DNA of 8,298 nucleotides from SZUA-430 sp044375275 (GTDB taxonomy: Bacteria; Pseudomonadota; Alphaproteobacteria; Micropepsales; Micropepsaceae), in contig JBILMZ010000156.1 in the NCBI GenBank assembly GCA_044375275.1, positions 1 through 8,298 on the forward strand. Direction: 5' to 3'. Shown here piece after piece: positions 6,191-8,298 of the stretch (positions within the stretch are counted from its first letter, which is position 1; each line of letters opens with the position of its first letter). The notes under the pieces are model-generated. The model saw only the letters and a program-made list of their open reading frames with translations. It had not been told where the DNA came from and ran no database searches. The translations under genes and the position numbers were made by a program.

Positions 6191-6544
6191 TCAGCGGACC
6201 GGTCCGGTCCCGTCTCGCCACGCGGTGGTCCAGACTGGCACTTCGGGTAGCATCTGCATCACCTCGAAGAGATCCAGCCATTCAGGGTTTGCGCGCGTGA
6301 CCAGGTCGATCTTCCACTGCCGGCGGCAGTGACGGATGAGATCGCTGCGCAGCGCCGCCCCCTCCAGCCGCGGATGAGGCTCGTACCAGACAAGCCGCGT
6401 GATGCCCTGCTTGCGGGTGTAGTGCGAGGCCAGGCCCTGCCTGTGCATCTGCACGCGCCGCACAAGGTCCGGCGTGGCGCCCGTGTAGAGCGCCCCCTCC
6501 CGCTCGCTTGCAAGAATGTATGTCCAGCCACCGATCGTCTGCAT
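6191..6544 (-). CDS. GIY-YIG superfamily protein, YhbQ-like, with a probable active-site substitution
   Basis: A 117-residue single-domain GIY-YIG protein of the small YhbQ/UPF0213-like group. WTYILAS (7-13) and LYTGATPDLVRR (19-30) are the two defining motifs, with YTG replacing YIG. HRQG, HYTRKQGITRLVWYE (41-55) and NPEWLDL complete the family pattern. Y9, Y20 and R29 are present. The position usually held by the metal-binding Glu, in the consensus REKQIK, appears here as Ser67 followed by Asp68 (LRSDLIRHCRR), so nuclease activity may be lost or altered. ATG 6544 is chosen because GGAGG lies six bases upstream. The longer alternative begins with TTG at 6559 and would start upstream of that site. 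The gene follows the LACTB-like gene by 97 bases on the same strand. Bacterial members of this group are mostly uncharacterised, and some bind or cut DNA. Confidence 0.85.
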   Translation of the reverse strand: MQTIGGWTYILASEREGALYTGATPDLVRRVQMHRQGLASHYTRKQGITRLVWYEPHPRLEGAALRSDLIRHCRRQWKIDLVTRANPEWLDLFEVMQMLPEVPVWTTAWRDGTGPVR

Positions 6545-6550
6545 CCGCCA

Positions 6551-6555
6551 CCTCC
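6551..6555 (-). promoter_or_regulatory. Ribosome-binding site GGAGG of the GIY-YIG gene
   Basis: A perfect GGAGG six bases before ATG 6544. It decides that start over the TTG at 6559, which would place the site inside the coding region. Confidence 0.7.
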
Positions 6556-6599
6556 ACAATGGCTGGCAGATGCAGGGCGTGGGTGACCGAAATGGGGCC

Positions 6600-6620
6600 G
6601 TTGCTACAAGCTGTTACAAC
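6600..6620. promoter_or_regulatory. Imperfect 21-base palindrome, possible operator or hairpin
   Basis: Half-sites GTTGCTACA and TGTTACAAC are inverted repeats (7 of 9 matching) around a central AGC. The palindrome lies in the short spacer between the LACTB-like stop (6642) and the GIY-YIG start (6544), about 55 bases before the latter. It could be a dimeric-repressor site or a small hairpin. No regulator in the window points to it. Confidence 0.25.
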
Positions 6621-6641
6621 TTACTGCCGCACGCAGCCTGG

Positions 6642-7862
6642 CTACTGGCGTTCTGCGAAGAGTACCGCCAGCGACGTGGCTGCACCGAAGAGACCCCGTG
6701 CCGGTGGCTGCGTGCTGGCATTCGTGCTGATCGCGACCACGACGTCCTGATCCGGCAGCATGACCAGCATGGACTGGGCGCCGATCGCCACGCCCCCGTG
6801 ATGAACAGCCCGCCAGGTCTTGCCCGGGAACTTCTCATCGGTGATCGTGTCGACACGCACGCCAAGCGCGTAGTTCTGGCGATTGACGCTTCCATTGGCC
6901 AGGCGACGCGGCTCAATCATCATCTTGAGCGTATCCGTGCCGATGATCTGTCCCTTCAGAAGGGCGGCGCCAAACCGGGCGAGGTCGGTCGGCGTGGAAC
7001 GGAATCCGCCGCCGGCCCATTTTCCACTTCCATTCGTGAAGGGCGCGGCGATCACCGCTCCGTCACGCATGATGTTCTGGTAGTCGCCGGCGCGCCCCTT
7101 CAATGGCTTGCGCCTGTCATCGGCGCCGGTCCCCGACAGGCCGTGGGCGTCGAACAGCTCACGCTTCATCAGTTCGAGGAAAGGCTGACCAGCCGCTCCT
7201 TCCATTGCGGCGCTCAGCAATGTGAAGCCGTATGTGCTGTAGGAGAATCCTGTGTCGGGCTTGAACAGGAGCGGGTCCTGCGCAAAGACGCCGAGGCTTT
7301 CGACCGTCGTGTTGTACTGCGAGGTTGATCCCATTTCGCTGAAGGTTGGCGGCGAGGGAACAAAGCGATAGTGGCGAATGCCTGCCTGATGCGACAGCAG
7401 CTGCCGGGCCGTGATCACATGATCCTTCTTCGGAAAGGATGGCACGTAGGTGCGGATATCGGCATCGAGGTTCAGGACACCACGCTCCGCGAGCTTCATC
7501 GCAACCGCTGCCGTGAGTGCCTTGGATACGCTGCCGATCGCGAACGACGTATCGATCGTCGCCGGCGCCTGTGTCTCGGCGATTGCCCAGCCGCGGGATT
7601 CCTGCCACACGACCTGTCCCTTTACCGAGACCGCAGCGGACACTGCCGGGTAACCGCCCAGTTGCCTCAGGCTCTCCATCGTGGCGGACGCCTGCTGTGC
7701 GAGGGCGGGGTCGACGACGGGCTCAACCCGGGCCTGGACCGAACGTGTCTTGTCGATGTCCGGAATGACAATCCTGTTGGACTCGTACAGGGCGAACAGG
7801 CCGGCGACGCTCACGACGACGAGCAGCACCAGCGCAAGCACGATGCGCAGAATGATTTTCAC
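6642..7862 (-). CDS. Membrane-anchored LACTB-like serine hydrolase (peptidase S12 / class C beta-lactamase fold)
   Basis: A 406-residue protein. Residues 1-25 form an uncleaved-looking signal anchor (MKIILR followed by an LVLLVVVSVAGLFAL stretch), placing the catalytic domain in the periplasm. The nucleophile motif is S111-V-S-K114, the second motif Y208-S-T210 and the third H354-H-G356. Several segments closely resemble mammalian mitochondrial LACTB: RQLLSHQAGIRHY (153-165), FKPDTGFSYSTYGFTLLSA (200-218) and KWAGGGFRSTPTDLARFG (281-298). I therefore place it nearer LACTB-type proteases than drug-hydrolysing beta-lactamases. The start is GTG 7862, supported by AAGGGG seven bases upstream and by the clean signal-anchor start. 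It is separated from the upstream CoA ligase by a likely terminator, so it probably has its own promoter, which I could not place. It is the second SxxK hydrolase in the window, unlike the first in having an export signal. Confidence 0.9.
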   Translation of the reverse strand: MKIILRIVLALVLLVVVSVAGLFALYESNRIVIPDIDKTRSVQARVEPVVDPALAQQASATMESLRQLGGYPAVSAAVSVKGQVVWQESRGWAIAETQAPATIDTSFAIGSVSKALTAAVAMKLAERGVLNLDADIRTYVPSFPKKDHVITARQLLSHQAGIRHYRFVPSPPTFSEMGSTSQYNTTVESLGVFAQDPLLFKPDTGFSYSTYGFTLLSAAMEGAAGQPFLELMKRELFDAHGLSGTGADDRRKPLKGRAGDYQNIMRDGAVIAAPFTNGSGKWAGGGFRSTPTDLARFGAALLKGQIIGTDTLKMMIEPRRLANGSVNRQNYALGVRVDTITDEKFPGKTWRAVHHGGVAIGAQSMLVMLPDQDVVVAISTNASTQPPARGLFGAATSLAVLFAERQ

Positions 7863-7869
7863 GGATATG

Positions 7870-7875
7870 CCCCTT
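7870..7875 (-). promoter_or_regulatory. Ribosome-binding site AAGGGG supporting a GTG start
   Basis: AAGGGG lies seven bases upstream of GTG 7862 on the minus strand and supports this non-ATG start, immediately before the basic MKIILR end of the signal anchor. Confidence 0.6.
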
Positions 7876-7890
7876 GTTTCAGACCCAAAA

Positions 7891-7941
7891 GCTCCCGCCC
7901 AAAGGGTGTTCAGCCAAATCCGGCGAAAATGCGGCGGGAGC
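7891..7941 (-). terminator. Putative terminator after the CoA-ligase gene
   Basis: On the minus strand GCTCCCGCC begins 3 bases after the ligase stop. Its perfect nine-base inverse GGCGGGAGC comes 33 bases later and is followed directly by TTTTGGG. The GC-rich stem plus short T-run fits an intrinsic terminator, but the 33-base loop is long and the T-run is only four. It would separate the ligase from the LACTB-like gene. Confidence 0.4.
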
Positions 7942-7944
7942 GGT

Positions 7945-8298
7945 CTAGTCGACGATCACGTCCGGCGGCGGGGCCTTTGCGTAGAGCGCCTCGACGAGCT
8001 TCGCGCGACGCTCCAGCGTGGCCCGCTGGTTGACGTAGCCCTTGTCGGTGATTTCGTGGCCGTCGATCGAGGGCGGCTCGGTCATGAGCATGATGCGGGC
8101 CACCTTGCCTGACGATCCGCCGGCGCCCTTGTTGTGTTTGACGAGGCGCTCCCGGACGAAGTCGGTCACGGCTTTCGAGCGCAGGATCTCGTCCGGTGTC
8201 GTCATGTTGGCGTCGGCGCAGATCTCGCGCGCGGCCTGCATGTTGGGCCAGGCGAGGATGGCGATGTACTCCTTGTCGAGACCCGCCACGACGCAGTC
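7945..8298 (-). CDS. Feruloyl-CoA synthase-like acyl-CoA ligase (C-terminal 117 residues; rest outside window)
   Basis: The minus strand is open from the window edge to a TAG at 7945-7947. It encodes the C-terminal small domain of an AMP-forming acyl/aryl-CoA ligase. DCVVAGLDKEYIAILAWPN matches the post-hinge strand region. GSSGKVARIML, TEPPSIDGHEITDKGYVNQR and LVEALYAK match the characteristic tail of feruloyl-CoA synthases, which activate hydroxycinnamic acids to CoA thioesters using ATP. The conserved Lys expected in this domain's adenylation step is most likely the one in EITDKGYVNQR. The AMP-binding P-loop and most of the protein lie beyond 8298. A GTG at 8289 is internal and not a start. 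It heads the minus-strand series but a probable terminator follows it. Another aryl-CoA ligase with the same tail remains possible. Confidence 0.8.
   Translation of the reverse strand, partial: DCVVAGLDKEYIAILAWPNMQAAREICADANMTTPDEILRSKAVTDFVRERLVKHNKGAGGSSGKVARIMLMTEPPSIDGHEITDKGYVNQRATLERRAKLVEALYAKAPPPDVIVD

Noticed and set aside
6516..7328. Forward ORF of 270 codons opposite the LACTB-like and GIY-YIG genes
   Set aside because: It overlaps two well-supported minus-strand genes and has no family signature.
7371..8033. Forward ORF of 220 codons spanning the LACTB-like start and the ligase end
   Set aside because: It runs through two genes, a terminator-like hairpin and a ribosome-binding site on the other strand, and its composition is that of a shadow frame.

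Overview
The window is a GC-rich chromosomal segment of a free-living proteobacterium. An alphaproteobacterium is my best guess from the high GC, the codon usage, the many long antisense shadow frames and the gene content, but no marker here fixes the taxon. It holds seven genes in full and two cut by the edges, mostly enzymes of lipid, ester or aromatic metabolism. No rRNA, tRNA, CRISPR array or recognisable IS transposase was seen.

Left part (1-1720, + strand): the last codons of an unidentified gene are followed after 8 bases by a complete alkyl-DHAP synthase-like FAD oxidase. Centre-left (1721-2352): a small PD-(D/E)XK-type gene of the GxxExxY family sits between two inverted arrays of a 9-base CACGAAGNN repeat. 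This unit fills the gap between the convergent FAD oxidase and serine hydrolase genes and looks like an inserted element.

Right part (2353-8298, - strand): reading leftward there are a feruloyl-CoA-synthase-like ligase (C-terminus only), a membrane-anchored LACTB-like serine hydrolase, a small GIY-YIG protein, an HSL-family esterase, a zinc-free MDR oxidoreductase and a cytosolic beta-lactamase-fold hydrolase. The hydrolases, reductase and CoA ligase could together process ester-linked or aromatic carboxylate substrates. That is inference from adjacency only.

The most unusual content is a set of palindromic intergenic elements. Element B (3679-3863) and element C (4918-5048) share a nearly identical 29-base core containing a GGCGCGC/GCGCGCC hairpin, placed in opposite orientations around the oxidoreductase gene. 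Their terminal inverted arms differ: B uses a CACAAAG-type arm, while C uses the same CACGAAG-type arm that flanks the GxxExxY gene (element A). Cores and arms therefore look like exchangeable modules, and the GxxExxY nuclease-like protein is a candidate mobiliser. This is the part of the window most likely to hide an undescribed system.
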